The position numbers were made by a program, and so were the translations under genes. This document shows, in pieces, positions 53,555-63,812 of a DNA stretch of 64,000 nt (its first letter is position 1; each line of letters starts with the position of its first letter). Location of the stretch: the NCBI GenBank assembly GCA_021815405.1, contig JAKAGV010000008.1:124001-188000 (forward strand), read 5' to 3'. The notes beneath the pieces are model-generated. The model did not search any database and was not told where the DNA came from. It saw only the letters and a list, made by a program, of their open reading frames with translations. The DNA is from Bacteroidota bacterium. GTDB lineage: Bacteria; Bacteroidota; Ignavibacteria; Ignavibacteriales; Ignavibacteriaceae.

Positions 53555-54565
53555 TCACCTATCCAGCACTGTTCTTTCAAGCATCCAGTAGGGATATGGT
53601 TTTGGCGGAGCGCTTAACTCATCAAGCTTACTTACCTCTTCGGGAGACATTTCCCAGTCGGTAGTTTTTAAATTGTCAGCAAGCTGCTCTTTAGTCTTTG
53701 CTCCAATAATAACAGAAGAAACTCCGGGCTTTCTTAGTAAATAATTAAGCGCAGCCTGTGCAACTGTAGCGTTATGGTTCTTTGCAATCTTTTCGAGTTC
53801 ATCAACAATATCAAATCCTTTCTCTTCATTAAATTGCAGGAATTGATTCTCAGGATCGGTACGTCTTGCATTTTGAGGGCGCGCTTTTCCTCTCCTATAT
53901 TTGCCAGTTAAGAAACCTCCGCCAAGCGGACTCCACGGCAGTATTCCTAATTTTTGGTCTAAACAAAGAGGAACCAGCTCATTTTCAAGATCGCGGGCAA
54001 CTAATGAATAATATGCCTGAAGTGTAATAAACCTTTCAAGGTTTTGTTTATCCGAAATTGATAAAGCCTTCATTAACTGCCAGCCGGTATGGTTTGATAC
54101 GCCAATGTATCTTACTTTTCCTGCTCTAACTAAATCATCTAATGCTCTTAAAGTTTCTTCTTGCGGCGTATGTGGATCGAAGCTGTGAAGCTGATAAAGA
54201 TCAATATAATCAGTGCCTAATCTTTTTAAACTTGCATTGCAGTTCTCAATTATATGATGGCGTGACAATCCAACATCATTCGGACCTTTGCCTGTCCTGC
54301 CTCTTACTTTAGTGGCAAGAATAATTTCTTTGCGGCGGTTTCCCAAAGCCTTGCCGAGCATCTCTTCAGCTAAACCTTCTGAATAGACATCAGCAGTATC
54401 AAAAAAATTAATACCACCTTCGAAAGCCAAGTTCACTAATTCATTTGCTTCTTTCTGTTCGAGCTCGCCTATATATTTCCAATATCCTCTTCCCCCGAAA
54501 GTCATTGCACCAAAACATAATTCGGAAACTTTAACTCCGCTGTTTCCAAGAAATCTCATTTTCAT
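53555..54565 (-). CDS. Aldo/keto reductase
   Basis: A 336-aa TIM-barrel NADPH reductase. The catalytic tetrad is in family positions: Asp in NFFDTADVYSEG, Tyr in the same segment, Lys in IILATKV, His in IDLYQLHS. The phosphate-binding SSVIIGAKTKEQLADNL is near residue 290. It belongs to the YhdN/Tas-like group acting on aldehydes or ketones. The start ATG 54565 is followed by a second Met, and the ribosome site is AAAGGATAAAAAA on the minus strand. The neighbouring oxidoreductase (51828) suggests detoxification, but there is no shared operon. Confidence 0.92.
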   Translation of the reverse strand: MKMRFLGNSGVKVSELCFGAMTFGGRGYWKYIGELEQKEANELVNLAFEGGINFFDTADVYSEGLAEEMLGKALGNRRKEIILATKVRGRTGKGPNDVGLSRHHIIENCNASLKRLGTDYIDLYQLHSFDPHTPQEETLRALDDLVRAGKVRYIGVSNHTGWQLMKALSISDKQNLERFITLQAYYSLVARDLENELVPLCLDQKLGILPWSPLGGGFLTGKYRRGKARPQNARRTDPENQFLQFNEEKGFDIVDELEKIAKNHNATVAQAALNYLLRKPGVSSVIIGAKTKEQLADNLKTTDWEMSPEEVSKLDELSAPPKPYPYWMLERTVLDR

Positions 54566-54773
54566 TTTTTTATCCTTTATGCTAAAATTTTATTACATTT
54601 AAATTTATACAAAATTAGGTATCATTCAATAAAAATGATTTTTTTATCATCACATCGATAAGTCTGATCGGCTTCTGATTTCTCTCTGATTGTTTACTGA
54701 ATAGTTTTGATTAATACTTGAATAATACCCATTTTATAAATGCATCTTTCGTTGTATCCGGCTGAAGAATTAG

Positions 54774-54901
54774 TAACTTATGTTACGCACAATTAAGGAT
54801 TTAATTTACTTTGTCATTCCGAACTTGATTCGGAATCTCATTTTCCGACATTTTTGGGATGCTGAATCAAGTTCAGCATGACATGTGCGTAACGTGAGTT
54901 A
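54774..54901. repeat. Family B repeat, copy 8
   Basis: 128 bp, from TAACTTATGTTACGCAC to GTGCGTAACGTGAGTTA. Hairpins are CCGAACTTGATTCGG and GCTGAATCAAGTTCAGC, whose central 11-mers are exactly complementary. It lies upstream of the Cys-rich mini-protein gene. Confidence 0.88.
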
Positions 54902-54947
54902 GTAAATTAATATTTCAATCATTCCGGTAATTTTTTTATTTTTCATT

Positions 54948-55124
54948 ATGGCAATTAACTGCAGAAAATGTAAACATTTTTTTATTACCTGGGATACGAA
55001 GGCTCCCTACGGCTGTAAAATGTTTGGAATGAAAACTAGACAGATGCCTTCTGTAGAAGTCTACAAATCCTCCGGCAGGGAATGTTTAAATTTCCAAAAG
55101 AAAGAAAATACTTCCACAAAATAA
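54948..55124 (+). CDS. 58-aa Cys-rich (uracil-DNA-glycosylase-annotated) mini-protein
   Basis: A 58-aa protein. C5, C8, C23 and C46 (CRKCKHFFITWD, YGCKMFG, GRECLNF) would make a zinc or FeS site. Small proteins with the same CxxCxHF...TWD...PYGC pattern are common in bacteria and are often labelled uracil-DNA glycosylase in databases, probably by error, so the function is unknown. ATG 54948 lacks a strong ribosome site, but the frame and conserved Cys pattern make it a real gene. Too short for many gene callers. The nearest gene on the same strand is the receiver protein at 55344. Confidence 0.75.
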   Translation: MAINCRKCKHFFITWDTKAPYGCKMFGMKTRQMPSVEVYKSSGRECLNFQKKENTSTK

Positions 55125-55343
55125 CTTGTGTAATTCAACCAAGAGAAATTAATTTTGGCAAGATACAGGAAGTAATCCGACAATGTTTGGTATATGCTAA
55201 TGTGTGTCAAACGTGAAAATCTTTTATTTATAATATCCTTGTTTTATTGATGCAATAAAGATACCTTTGCTGCGGCATTAATCTCTACAAAAAATAAATG
55301 ACCCCTTTATTGCCAGCTTACATAAAACAAACCGGAAAACTGA

Positions 55344-55787
55344 TTGTATAAAATACTTTTGTTGGAAGATGATCCTGTCACGTCATCAGAAATAAATAAA
55401 TTATTCTCCGAATTTTGCCAGCTACACATTACAAGATCAGCAAATATCGCGCTGCATCTTGTCGATTTAAATAAATATAATCTCGTTATGATAGATATAA
55501 ACCTGCAGCCGGATGGCTCGGCACTTAATACAGTGCATACTATCAAAAATATGAGCAGCTACAACTCTTTTCCCATCGTCGGGTTTACATTAAATATTTC
55601 AAAGGTGAATAAAGAATATTTAATTTCCCGCGGCTATACACATTTAATATCCGGTTCTTTTAACATAAGAAATTTTGCACAGCAAATTAAGTTCATTATA
55701 TCTTCACATCTGGATACTAACCGAAACTCATTCTTGCCTTCAGAAAGTTTACCTGTGCCGAAATTGATGGTTCATAACGGTAAATGA
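55344..55787 (+). CDS. Divergent single-domain receiver protein
   Basis: A 147-aa product from TTG 55344: receiver fold with acidic pair EDD (8-10), phospho-acceptor D51 in MIDINLQPDGS, and Thr in VGFTLNIS. The usual Lys of the last loop is replaced (HLISGSFNI), so phosphorylation-dependent switching may be lost or altered. The extra C-terminal tail (about 30 residues) has no known domain. No kinase is adjacent; the radical SAM gene follows 172 bases downstream on the same strand. The alternative start is uncertain because the leader GGAAAACTGATTG is weak. Confidence 0.7.
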   Translation: MYKILLLEDDPVTSSEINKLFSEFCQLHITRSANIALHLVDLNKYNLVMIDINLQPDGSALNTVHTIKNMSSYNSFPIVGFTLNISKVNKEYLISRGYTHLISGSFNIRNFAQQIKFIISSHLDTNRNSFLPSESLPVPKLMVHNGK

Positions 55788-55959
55788 ACTGAATTATACA
55801 GTAGTCAATCATTTTTATTAATCAACATCCCCGCCGCAGAGCGGACTGGGTATATAATTGAATATTTATTATAGTTTCCAAATAGTAACCCACGACGCAA
55901 GCGTCGGGGAATTAGAGATTAAATATTAAATAAAATATAGAAAGTGTACGGTTGCCTAT

Positions 55960-57504
55960 ATGAGCATAAAGCTTCGAGTGGGAATAATTGACCTTGTATC
56001 AAAGAAACCAAATAAAAAATTATTTGCCCGCATTATGAATGCAAACTTTGCAAGCATAATGCCGCAGGTAATCGGCGTATGGTGCGAGGAAGAGGGGCAC
56101 AATGTTACTTATTTTTGTAATACTGGTAAGGAGGACTTGCTAAAAGAATTACCTCAAAATGCTGATATAATATTTATCGGCGCATTTACGGAATCTGCAC
56201 AGACAGCTTATGCGTTAAGTAATTATTTACGTTCGCGTGGAGCTGTTACCGTATTAGGCGGACCGCATGCGCGCTGCTATCCTGAAGATGCGGCTAAATA
56301 TTTTGATTATGTAGTCGGCTTTACCGATAAAAACATTATAAAAGAAATTTTATTTGACTGTTCACCTCATCGCCCTGAAGGTTTAAAGCTGACTGCGCAG
56401 AGACAGCCATTGATGCTGCCCGGCGTAAAGGAGCGATGGAAGTTTATCGAGGCTACTCTTAAGAAGGCTCCATTGATTAAACTGGTACCTATGCTCGGCA
56501 GCTTAGGCTGCCCATACACATGCAGCTTCTGTATCGATTCAACTGTTGCGTACCAGCCGCTGGACTTTGAAATTATGAAGGAAGATTTAAAGTTCCTGCT
56601 TACAAAATTCAAGCGTCCTCTTGTAGGCTGGCATGATCCGAATTTTGGAATACGGTTTAACGATTATATGGATTCCATCGAATCAGTTGTACCCGAAAAC
56701 AGCATAGACTTCATTGCCGAAAGCAGTTTATCAATATTAACCGAACCGCATGTGAAAAGACTTAAACGAAACGGATTCGGCGCAGTTCTTCCTGGCATAG
56801 AATCATGGTTCGACCTTGGCGGCAAATCAAATACAGGAAGTCTTACAGGCATGGATAAAGTTAAGCATGTTGCCGAACATATTAACATGATATTACGCTA
56901 CATACCTTACGTTCAAACTAATTTTGTACTTGGACTGGATTCCGATAAAGGCGACGAGCCTTTTGAGCTTACAAAAAAATTTGTTGATTTAACACCAGGT
57001 GCTTTCCCGGGCTACTCTCTTTTATCTGCCTTCGGCAGAGCCGCACCGCTTAATCTCGAGTACCAGCAACTAAACCGCGTAATCCCCTTCCCGTTTCATT
57101 TCCTTGATAATAATCATGCTATGAACATTAAGCCGAAAAATTATTCGTGGCAGGAATTTTATTCTCATGTAATAAATCTTGGCGAGCATACATTTTCATG
57201 GAAAGCAATTATAAAACGGCTGATAGCAACTAATGCCTTTATCCCCCGTTGGATGAATGTTGTCCGTGCTATTTCAGAAGAAGGTTTCGGCAGAGTCGCA
57301 TACAATAAAGCAATATTGATGCATTTAAATTCCGATGTTAAATTCCGAAATTACTTTGAACAAGAAACAACCGAGCTTCCGCAGTTTTATATGAATATGA
57401 TTAGAGATGAATTGGGATCTTTATGGCATTGGCTGCCGGAAGGCGCTATAATTCATGATCAGAATGCATTCTTAAATGCACAAGAGGAAAGAATTGCAGT
57501 TTAA
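55960..57504 (+). CDS. B12-binding-domain radical SAM enzyme
   Basis: A 514-aa protein. The N-terminal cobalamin-binding-like domain (about 5-135: PQVIGVWCEEEGHNVT, GGPHARCYPEDAAKYFDYVV) is followed by the radical SAM core, with C184, C188 and C191 in LGCPYTCSFC binding the 4Fe-4S cluster. The middle region GIESWFDLGGKS and TNFVLGLDSD fits Elp3-like radical SAM. The C-terminal 150 residues are not recognisable. It probably modifies a lipid, peptide or cofactor by radical chemistry, such as methylation; no partner gene shows which. Start ATG 55960 is weakly supported. The receiver gene just upstream may share its promoter. Confidence 0.85.
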   Translation: MSIKLRVGIIDLVSKKPNKKLFARIMNANFASIMPQVIGVWCEEEGHNVTYFCNTGKEDLLKELPQNADIIFIGAFTESAQTAYALSNYLRSRGAVTVLGGPHARCYPEDAAKYFDYVVGFTDKNIIKEILFDCSPHRPEGLKLTAQRQPLMLPGVKERWKFIEATLKKAPLIKLVPMLGSLGCPYTCSFCIDSTVAYQPLDFEIMKEDLKFLLTKFKRPLVGWHDPNFGIRFNDYMDSIESVVPENSIDFIAESSLSILTEPHVKRLKRNGFGAVLPGIESWFDLGGKSNTGSLTGMDKVKHVAEHINMILRYIPYVQTNFVLGLDSDKGDEPFELTKKFVDLTPGAFPGYSLLSAFGRAAPLNLEYQQLNRVIPFPFHFLDNNHAMNIKPKNYSWQEFYSHVINLGEHTFSWKAIIKRLIATNAFIPRWMNVVRAISEEGFGRVAYNKAILMHLNSDVKFRNYFEQETTELPQFYMNMIRDELGSLWHWLPEGAIIHDQNAFLNAQEERIAV

Positions 57505-57787
57505 AATATTTATGAAGACATTAAAGTATGTATATTCTTTTAGTTTTCACTGTGTAAGGGAAAAGTATTAACCAAATTAGTTGCATTATTATTTACCGGC
57601 TGGAAGGAGCTTGTATTTTTTGTGGATGATAACTTCATTGCAGCAAAGTAAAAAGATCTTACAGTTAAATACAAAGAATCTTAAATATGAATAAGCGGAA
57701 TTAAAGATTTGTAATCGAATGTTTCCAATCACTATTACGAAATAACTGTTTTGAATATTTAGCTCTAAGACTGATATTTGTTTCGCA

Positions 57788-58150
57788 ATGTTTTATAATT
57801 TAGACAAATATCGCAGGCAATATTCAACCGCATTGCTGCTGCCTTACCTATTTTTGGTTGGGCTGTCTATTCTCCATTACCATAATATTGACATTCAAAA
57901 CGGGAATTATAAACTAGCTAAGCAAGTTAATGACGGTAAACCGAATCCACTCGATCCCCGCGACGACTTGACACATGAATGTACCATAATGCAGTTTGCA
58001 AGTACTGTATTAAATTATAGCTTTTCATCGGTACTAAGCTTTATTAAAAATACCGGCGAAGAAAATCTACCCTCAATATCCAAAATTACTTTTACTTTTG
58101 AACCTCACTATAATTCAAATCCACATAGAGCTCCTCCCTATTCCATTTAA
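57788..58150 (+). CDS. Small anchored protein upstream of a TonB receptor
   Basis: A 120-aa protein: hydrophobic segment at about 15-32, then HYHN, a mid-region HECTIMQF and a C-terminal NPHRAPPY. Cys, His and a final APP are reminiscent of small proteins found before metal-linked TonB receptors in Bacteroidota and of DUF2946-like proteins; this is a resemblance, not an assignment. It precedes the TonB receptor gene by 196 bases, with a hairpin in between (58171-58203). The 178-aa gene at 12947 stands in the same place before the other receptor. Confidence 0.55.
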   Translation: MFYNLDKYRRQYSTALLLPYLFLVGLSILHYHNIDIQNGNYKLAKQVNDGKPNPLDPRDDLTHECTIMQFASTVLNYSFSSVLSFIKNTGEENLPSISKITFTFEPHYNSNPHRAPPYSI

Positions 58151-58170
58151 CTTTTTATATCAATAACTGG

Positions 58171-58203
58171 TAGCACTTCGCGAAAAAAAATCGCGAGCTG
58201 CTA
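58171..58203 (+). terminator. Hairpin between the small protein and the TonB receptor gene
   Basis: TAGCACTTCGCGA (58171-58183) pairs with TCGCGAGCTGCTA (58191-58203), with one mismatch and a wobble, around seven A residues. It may terminate the small gene or lie in a shared leader. Confidence 0.5.
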
Positions 58204-58346
58204 TTCATAACTATAATTATGCCCATCGATAACGTTTATAGTAGACTTAGTGACTAATAAGCTGTGTAAACAAACCAGGCAAGATCGATTAAGTAAATAT
58301 TACGGGCATATAAAAAATATTTCATAAAAAAACTAAAGGAGCTTTA

Positions 58347-60731
58347 ATGGATATTAGGATTTTAATGCAAAAGATTAAATATGCAGGTGCGGCAATTGTA
58401 TTTTTAATTATTTCATTTTCCCATACTGTATCGGCGGTAAATAAAAATATTAACGAAAAGAAAACCATCAAGATAAATTTTAGAGTTACGGTTATTGATT
58501 CTGCACAAAGTACACCGCTTGAATTAGTTACCTTAATTTTAAAGAAGAATGACAAAATTGTAAATGTTAAGGAGACTGATCAATTAGGCACGGCAGTATT
58601 TGCAGATATGGAACCGGGCTCATATTCATTAACATCACAATATATCGGATATAAAACTTATACATCACCAATAACGATAGACCGTGATCATCAAAGCTTA
58701 AAGATTCTTTTACGACAGCATGCAATCGGCTTGCAAGCTATTGTTGTAACCGGAAAGAAAGAAAACCGGATTGCCAACTTTACCGATATTAAAACCGGTG
58801 CAAAAACTTTCGAGCTGGAAGATTTTCATGCAAGCCCGGAAGCGCAAATGTCGACTGTTATTCAGGAAAATTTAACAGGAGCAGTAAGAGCTACCACAGG
58901 CGAAGTTCATATTCGCGGTCAGCATGGTGAGTATTCTTATTTAATTGATGGCATACCAATCCCACTCGGAGTGTTCGGCGGGTTAAATGAAGTAGTTGAT
59001 CCTTCAGTAATAAAGAGTATTACTTTCTATGACGGCGGATTCCCGGCAGAATACGGTGAGTCTGCTGCCATTATTGATATTAAAAACCAGGTTCCTCCCG
59101 GTGGATTTAAAATGAATTTATCTACTTATGCCGGAAGCTACTTAACTTCCAATAATGAAAACCTCGGTTCAAAGGTAGGAACATTTAAGTCATTAAACTC
59201 TAATGGTCAGAGCATTTCATTCAGCGACCATTTGGGAAATCTAGGATATTTCTTCTCAGGATCACGGCAAGAAACAGATCATCGTATCGATCAGCCTGTA
59301 ACGAAATTATTCAATGATCACGGCTTCGATTATTTTCTTTATGGTAAAATCGATTATTTCTTAGGCGATAAAGATTATTTTACAACTAATCTAAACTATA
59401 GTTCTACTCAAACTCAAATTCCATTCGATCCAGCCGAAGGCATTAACTTCGATACTCAGGGAAGCTATAATGCTTTTCAGACTCTTTCTTATTATCATAC
59501 TTTTTCTAATAAACCTGACAAGCAAAGTACCTTGTTTGCAGGTTTTTATGTTAGAGAAGGAGGTTTGAAATATAATACAAGTCCATTTGATCAATCGGTA
59601 ATATATCTTAATAACGATACCTCTACAGGCTACACAGTTAATCAAAACAGAAGCTTTGTTACTTATGGAACAAGATTAAAATTCAACAAGCAGTTGTCTC
59701 ATCAATTTGGTTATGCAGTAGGTATGGAACTTAGCGCTACAAATGGGAACGATAATTTTAAATTTAATAACTTCTTTGGAAACGGACCTTCCAATAACGC
59801 TAAATTTGCCGGGTCTGATTTCAGCCTGTTTGCAGAAACAAATATACACCCATTCGAATGGACTATGATTGCCGCTGGTTTAAGATATGATCATCATATT
59901 GCACCGGTTATAAATCTTCAAAGTCAATTTGATCCCAGGTTAAAGATTAGCTTTTTCCCGGATGATTTTACTACCTTTTATTTAAGCTACGACAGGCTCT
60001 TTATTCCTACTAACATTGAAGGGCTTTCTGCAATTGCAACTACTGTCGGGGATACTTCACTGCCAACTTATCCCGAAAAAGATAATCTCTATGAAGTTGG
60101 TGTGCTTCATAATTTTCTTAACGGCTTTAATGTTAAACTGGATTATTTTCATAAAGATTCTTCTCCAGGCTTGGATGATGAGACTTTAGGTTCAAGCACT
60201 ATAAGAGTAAACGTCAATATAAATCAGGTTAAAGTAAGCGGAATAGAATTAGGAATAAATTACAATGATGTAACAATTCCTTTTTCAGGATATTTAAATG
60301 CAGCACTAATTCATGCTTACGGAATTGGTCCTGTTTCAGGCGGATTTCTTCCTCCAATTTATTCTACGGCACCATTTGATTTAGACCATGATCAACGATT
60401 ATCTGTAGTCTTTGGATTAAACTATCAGCCGCAAAATTGGTTTTTGAATTTAGTTGGAATATACGGTTCCGGTTTAGCAAACGGAGTAAGCAGTTTTACA
60501 TATCAAACCGGCTTATTCGATTTTAATACCGGTGCTCATACATCTCCTTCTTGGATATTTAATTTATCCGGCGGATATACATTTGCAATCGGATACGGCT
60601 CAACTATAGAACCTTCGATAGCAATTACAAATTTATTAGATCATGCTCACTTAATTAAAGGTGCTTTCTTCAGCAGTCCAAGCTTTGAAGAAAGAAGAAA
60701 AGTAGTCTTTAAGATTGATTATAATTTTTAA
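58347..60731 (+). CDS. TonB-dependent outer-membrane receptor
   Basis: A 794-aa protein with signal-like N-terminus, a carboxypeptidase-regulatory-like domain (FRVTVIDSAQSTPLELVTL, about 50-130), a plug domain with HIRGQHGEYSYLIDGIPIP (about 190-210), a barrel of about 600 residues and a C-terminal aromatic strand ending KIDYNF. Energised by TonB, it imports a scarce nutrient. Without SusD nearby, metal or cofactor uptake is more likely than glycan. TAAAGGAG at 58334-58341 places the start at ATG 58347. The small anchored protein upstream may be a partner. Confidence 0.88.
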   Translation: MDIRILMQKIKYAGAAIVFLIISFSHTVSAVNKNINEKKTIKINFRVTVIDSAQSTPLELVTLILKKNDKIVNVKETDQLGTAVFADMEPGSYSLTSQYIGYKTYTSPITIDRDHQSLKILLRQHAIGLQAIVVTGKKENRIANFTDIKTGAKTFELEDFHASPEAQMSTVIQENLTGAVRATTGEVHIRGQHGEYSYLIDGIPIPLGVFGGLNEVVDPSVIKSITFYDGGFPAEYGESAAIIDIKNQVPPGGFKMNLSTYAGSYLTSNNENLGSKVGTFKSLNSNGQSISFSDHLGNLGYFFSGSRQETDHRIDQPVTKLFNDHGFDYFLYGKIDYFLGDKDYFTTNLNYSSTQTQIPFDPAEGINFDTQGSYNAFQTLSYYHTFSNKPDKQSTLFAGFYVREGGLKYNTSPFDQSVIYLNNDTSTGYTVNQNRSFVTYGTRLKFNKQLSHQFGYAVGMELSATNGNDNFKFNNFFGNGPSNNAKFAGSDFSLFAETNIHPFEWTMIAAGLRYDHHIAPVINLQSQFDPRLKISFFPDDFTTFYLSYDRLFIPTNIEGLSAIATTVGDTSLPTYPEKDNLYEVGVLHNFLNGFNVKLDYFHKDSSPGLDDETLGSSTIRVNVNINQVKVSGIELGINYNDVTIPFSGYLNAALIHAYGIGPVSGGFLPPIYSTAPFDLDHDQRLSVVFGLNYQPQNWFLNLVGIYGSGLANGVSSFTYQTGLFDFNTGAHTSPSWIFNLSGGYTFAIGYGSTIEPSIAITNLLDHAHLIKGAFFSSPSFEERRKVVFKIDYNF

Positions 60732-60747
60732 AGGAAAGTAATAGTAA

Positions 60748-61119
60748 TTATGCAGCTAAGGCATGTGCAATTTTTTTATTAAAATCTTCCTGGCAGAATG
60801 GTTTAATAATAAAATCGAAGTTACATTTCGAGAGCTGGCATTTGCCAATAGAAAAATCATCCAGATAAGCTGTGACAAAAATAATGGGTATTTGAAATTT
60901 GTTCCATATTTCGATACCTGCATCGATGCCGTTTACTTTTCCCTTAAGAGTAATATCCATCAATATTAGATCTGGCTTTACGGAAAGTGCGGCATCAATA
61001 GCTAATTCGCCGGAGTTAACAATTAATGCTACATGGTGTCCCATGCTCTCTATCCGCTTCTTAATATCAAGAGCGATTATGTTTTCGTCTTCGGCTATAA
61101 TTATATTCTTACAAGTCAT
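60748..61119 (-). CDS. Single-domain response regulator
   Basis: A 123-aa receiver-only protein: acidic pair EDE near 10-12, phospho-acceptor Asp in LILMDITLKG, Thr in FVTAY and Lys in IIKPFC, so phosphorylation looks intact. I chose ATG 61119 (TCKNIIIAEDEN follows directly); the frame remains open to 61158. It follows the CHASE3/HisKA_2 kinase gene by about 200 bases on the same strand and is probably its partner, with output through protein contact rather than DNA binding. Confidence 0.88.
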   Translation of the reverse strand: MTCKNIIIAEDENIIALDIKKRIESMGHHVALIVNSGELAIDAALSVKPDLILMDITLKGKVNGIDAGIEIWNKFQIPIIFVTAYLDDFSIGKCQLSKCNFDFIIKPFCQEDFNKKIAHALAA

Positions 61120-61315
61120 ATTCAGTCTAATCATAATAAAAGCAGCATTAACGGACACAGATTTTGTTATACCGGCAAGTTGAAATAGTTAAAAGCCCGT
61201 AACTGCTGCTACAATTTCTACTGCCAAAAATATTAGCCCTAAAATGATTTTTGTGTGACACGAAGGATATTATGAAGTGTAAAAAGTAGTCGTGTGAGAA
61301 AGGCTATGTTGAAAT

Positions 61316-63100
61316 TCAAGCTGAAAATTCTATTTTGAATTCAGTACAACCGTCTCGTTTAAGCTGGATAACTCCGCCAAGCTGATCTGTTAATGTCGTA
61401 ACCAACTGTAATCCAAGAGATTCGGTTTTTCTGAAATCAATGTGAGGAGGGAAACCTACTCCGTTATCCCTTACAATTAAAGTATATTGTTTTTCACCGG
61501 TCTTACTTAAACCGATATACACTTCTCCTTTAGTTCCATTAGGAAAAGCATGTTTAAGTGAGTTTGAAACAAGTTCGTTGATAATTAATCCGCATAATAT
61601 AGCTGTGTCGATCTCAAAAGAAATACCTTCCAATTCGCTTCTTAATATTATCCTATTAGCTTCCGTATTGTAAGAACTGAACAATGCAGAAGTTAGGGAT
61701 CTTATATATTCAGAGAATTCGATCTTATTAAGATCCTTAGACTGGTAGAGCTTCTCATGAATCAATGCCATAGATCTAACTCTATTCTGACTTTCACGAA
61801 ATACTTCAAGGGATTTTTTATCTTCAATATAACCGGACTGGAGATTTAATAAACTGGAAATTACCTGAAGATTATTTTTTACTCTATGGTGAATTTCCCT
61901 GAGTAGAATTAATTTTTCTTGAAGTGATGCATTTATTTGCTCTTCAGCCTTCTTGCGTTCAGTTATTTCAATTCTTAAATCTTCATTCACTTTTGAAAGT
62001 GCTGATGTCCTTTCTATTACTCTTTTTTCCAGTTCTTCTTTAGTCCGTTCAAGAGCCTCAAGGCTATATTTACGCTGAGTGCTGTCTCTTACTATTGCCA
62101 AGCCTCCGATAACTTTCTTATCTTTATCAAACAAAGGTGAATAATATGCTTCAAAATATCCTTCCCTTCCAGTCTCAGGAACATAAAACCATCTGTCCTT
62201 TGCAATAACATAATTTCCTTTTAATGTTTCGAAATAATATTTATCCTCGCCGATATCTTTTAAAAACGGCAATACCTCAAAAGCATTTCTGCCAAGCGTC
62301 TTGGATTTACTTATTCCCATTATCGATTCCATACCAGGATTCCACAAAGTAAATCTGCATTGGTCGTCAAATGCTACTATTCCATCAATGCTGCTGTTTA
62401 ATAACCTTTCGGAAAATTCCATCTCCCGTCGTATTGCTTCTTCAATTTTTTTCCTTTCAGAAATTTCTCTCTCAAGAATGTAGAAAACGGTTAAGAATAT
62501 TACAGAACTTACAAGAGTACCGACAACGATAGTAATAAATGTATTTTTAACATTTGATACCAGCAGTTGGTCCTTGGACTGAAGCAGATTATACTCCTCT
62601 GATTCGATTTGTGCAATTTGCTGGTAAATCTCATTCATATATTTTCTACCGGTTTTCTGTTTTAGCCTCGCAACTGCTTTATCAAAGCCCTCTTTCTCTT
62701 GTATTTGAATAGTTGCTTGAAGGCTGAGAAACCGGTTCATTATTAAAGTATCAAGTCCATTCAGTCTCTTAATTTGTTCTTTGTTATTTTTTAAAAGGAT
62801 TCGAAGGCTGCTCATATCGAGTTTTACATTGTTAATGCTCTTGTAAAACGGCTCAAGGTAAGATTCATCATCTGTTAAAAGAAATGATCTTTGCCCTTCT
62901 TCAGCACTTACAATTTGAGCCAACACATCTTCTGTAGTGTTCAGAATATTGTAAGAATTAGCTCGCCATTCAGCGGTCTCAAAAACTTCATTAATGTTTC
63001 TGTAAGACACCACTCCTATTCCAATTATTAAAATTAGAATAAATAATAAACCGAGCTTTGGAGAATTTAATTCATTAAAAAAAGAAAACATAAGCAGCAT
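61316..63100 (-). CDS. CHASE3-PAS-HisKA_2 sensor histidine kinase
   Basis: A 594-aa inner-membrane kinase: two helices (about 15-35 and 188-210) enclose a CHASE3 sensor ([20 protein letters not shown] near 67). A PAS domain (about 227-345: [20 protein letters not shown]) and a coiled coil (about 350-400) follow. The H-box [19 protein letters not shown] (about 405) is of the HisKA_2 type, and HATPase_c ends the chain ([23 protein letters not shown]). It probably phosphorylates the receiver protein downstream. The start codon at 63100 has a second Met at 63091; the choice makes little difference. Confidence 0.93.
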   Translation of the reverse strand: MLLMFSFFNELNSPKLGLLFILILIIGIGVVSYRNINEVFETAEWRANSYNILNTTEDVLAQIVSAEEGQRSFLLTDDESYLEPFYKSINNVKLDMSSLRILLKNNKEQIKRLNGLDTLIMNRFLSLQATIQIQEKEGFDKAVARLKQKTGRKYMNEIYQQIAQIESEEYNLLQSKDQLLVSNVKNTFITIVVGTLVSSVIFLTVFYILEREISERKKIEEAIRREMEFSERLLNSSIDGIVAFDDQCRFTLWNPGMESIMGISKSKTLGRNAFEVLPFLKDIGEDKYYFETLKGNYVIAKDRWFYVPETGREGYFEAYYSPLFDKDKKVIGGLAIVRDSTQRKYSLEALERTKEELEKRVIERTSALSKVNEDLRIEITERKKAEEQINASLQEKLILLREIHHRVKNNLQVISSLLNLQSGYIEDKKSLEVFRESQNRVRSMALIHEKLYQSKDLNKIEFSEYIRSLTSALFSSYNTEANRIILRSELEGISFEIDTAILCGLIINELVSNSLKHAFPNGTKGEVYIGLSKTGEKQYTLIVRDNGVGFPPHIDFRKTESLGLQLVTTLTDQLGGVIQLKRDGCTEFKIEFSA

Positions 63101-63194
63101 TCGCTATTAAAATGAAACCGAAATAAATAAGCATCGTCACTTAAATATCATTATTGGCATTAGATACACAATTACACTAAATAAGTTAATTACA

Positions 63195-63318
63195 GCTGAA
63201 GTTAAGCAAAAAAAATAAAATGGTCCATTTGTCATTCCGAACTTGTTTCGGAATCTTTATTTTTAAGCTGTTTTTAGATGCTGAAACAAGTTCAGCATGA
63301 CAATTGCGTAACTTCAGT
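63195..63318. repeat. Family B repeat, copy 9 (CTGAAGTTA subfamily)
   Basis: It begins CTGAAGTTAAGCAAAA and ends TTGCGTAACTTCAG. Hairpins CCGAACTTGTTTCGG and GCTGAAACAAGTTCAGC carry the T version of the loop change, with its partner changed as well. It lies upstream of the kinase gene. Confidence 0.85.
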
Positions 63319-63812
63319 TACAGGATTAAAAGTATATTTTCTTAATAATATATTAAGAATAAAATTTAATAAATACTATTTTGAATTAGGTCCGTTAAAG
63401 GTAATTATCCCCCTTCAAGAAAGTAAAAAAAAAGAAATTGAACTTAAAGCATAAAAAGTTTAAATGCCAATGAAATCAATAACATTAAAATAAATTAATT
63501 TGTTTTAAAATATGGAATTTCTTTGTCACGATTCAAAATTTTTCTTATGTTAACCGTAAATCTTAAAATATTTGTTTAGTACATTTAGACAATAATTTAA
63601 TTGGTTAAAAGCAGAAATTTCGGTTATATTCAACCTCATGTTTTGCGGAAAACCTATCGCCCTTATTAAATAATTGTTAAATCTAAAAATTTACTTGATT
63701 GCAAAGAATGATCACTAAATATTTGCACTCAAAAAATTATAACAATTTTTAATCTTGAACTACGTTCAATATGTTAAATCACTAATTCCAAAAACAAACT
63801 CCAGGAGATAAA
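63319..63812. other. Upstream region of the last gene
   Basis: Very AT-rich. A palindrome-like TTCTTAATAATATATTAAGAA lies near 63338-63360. No gene is visible. The ribosome site of the next gene is AGGAG at 63803-63807. Confidence 0.45.
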
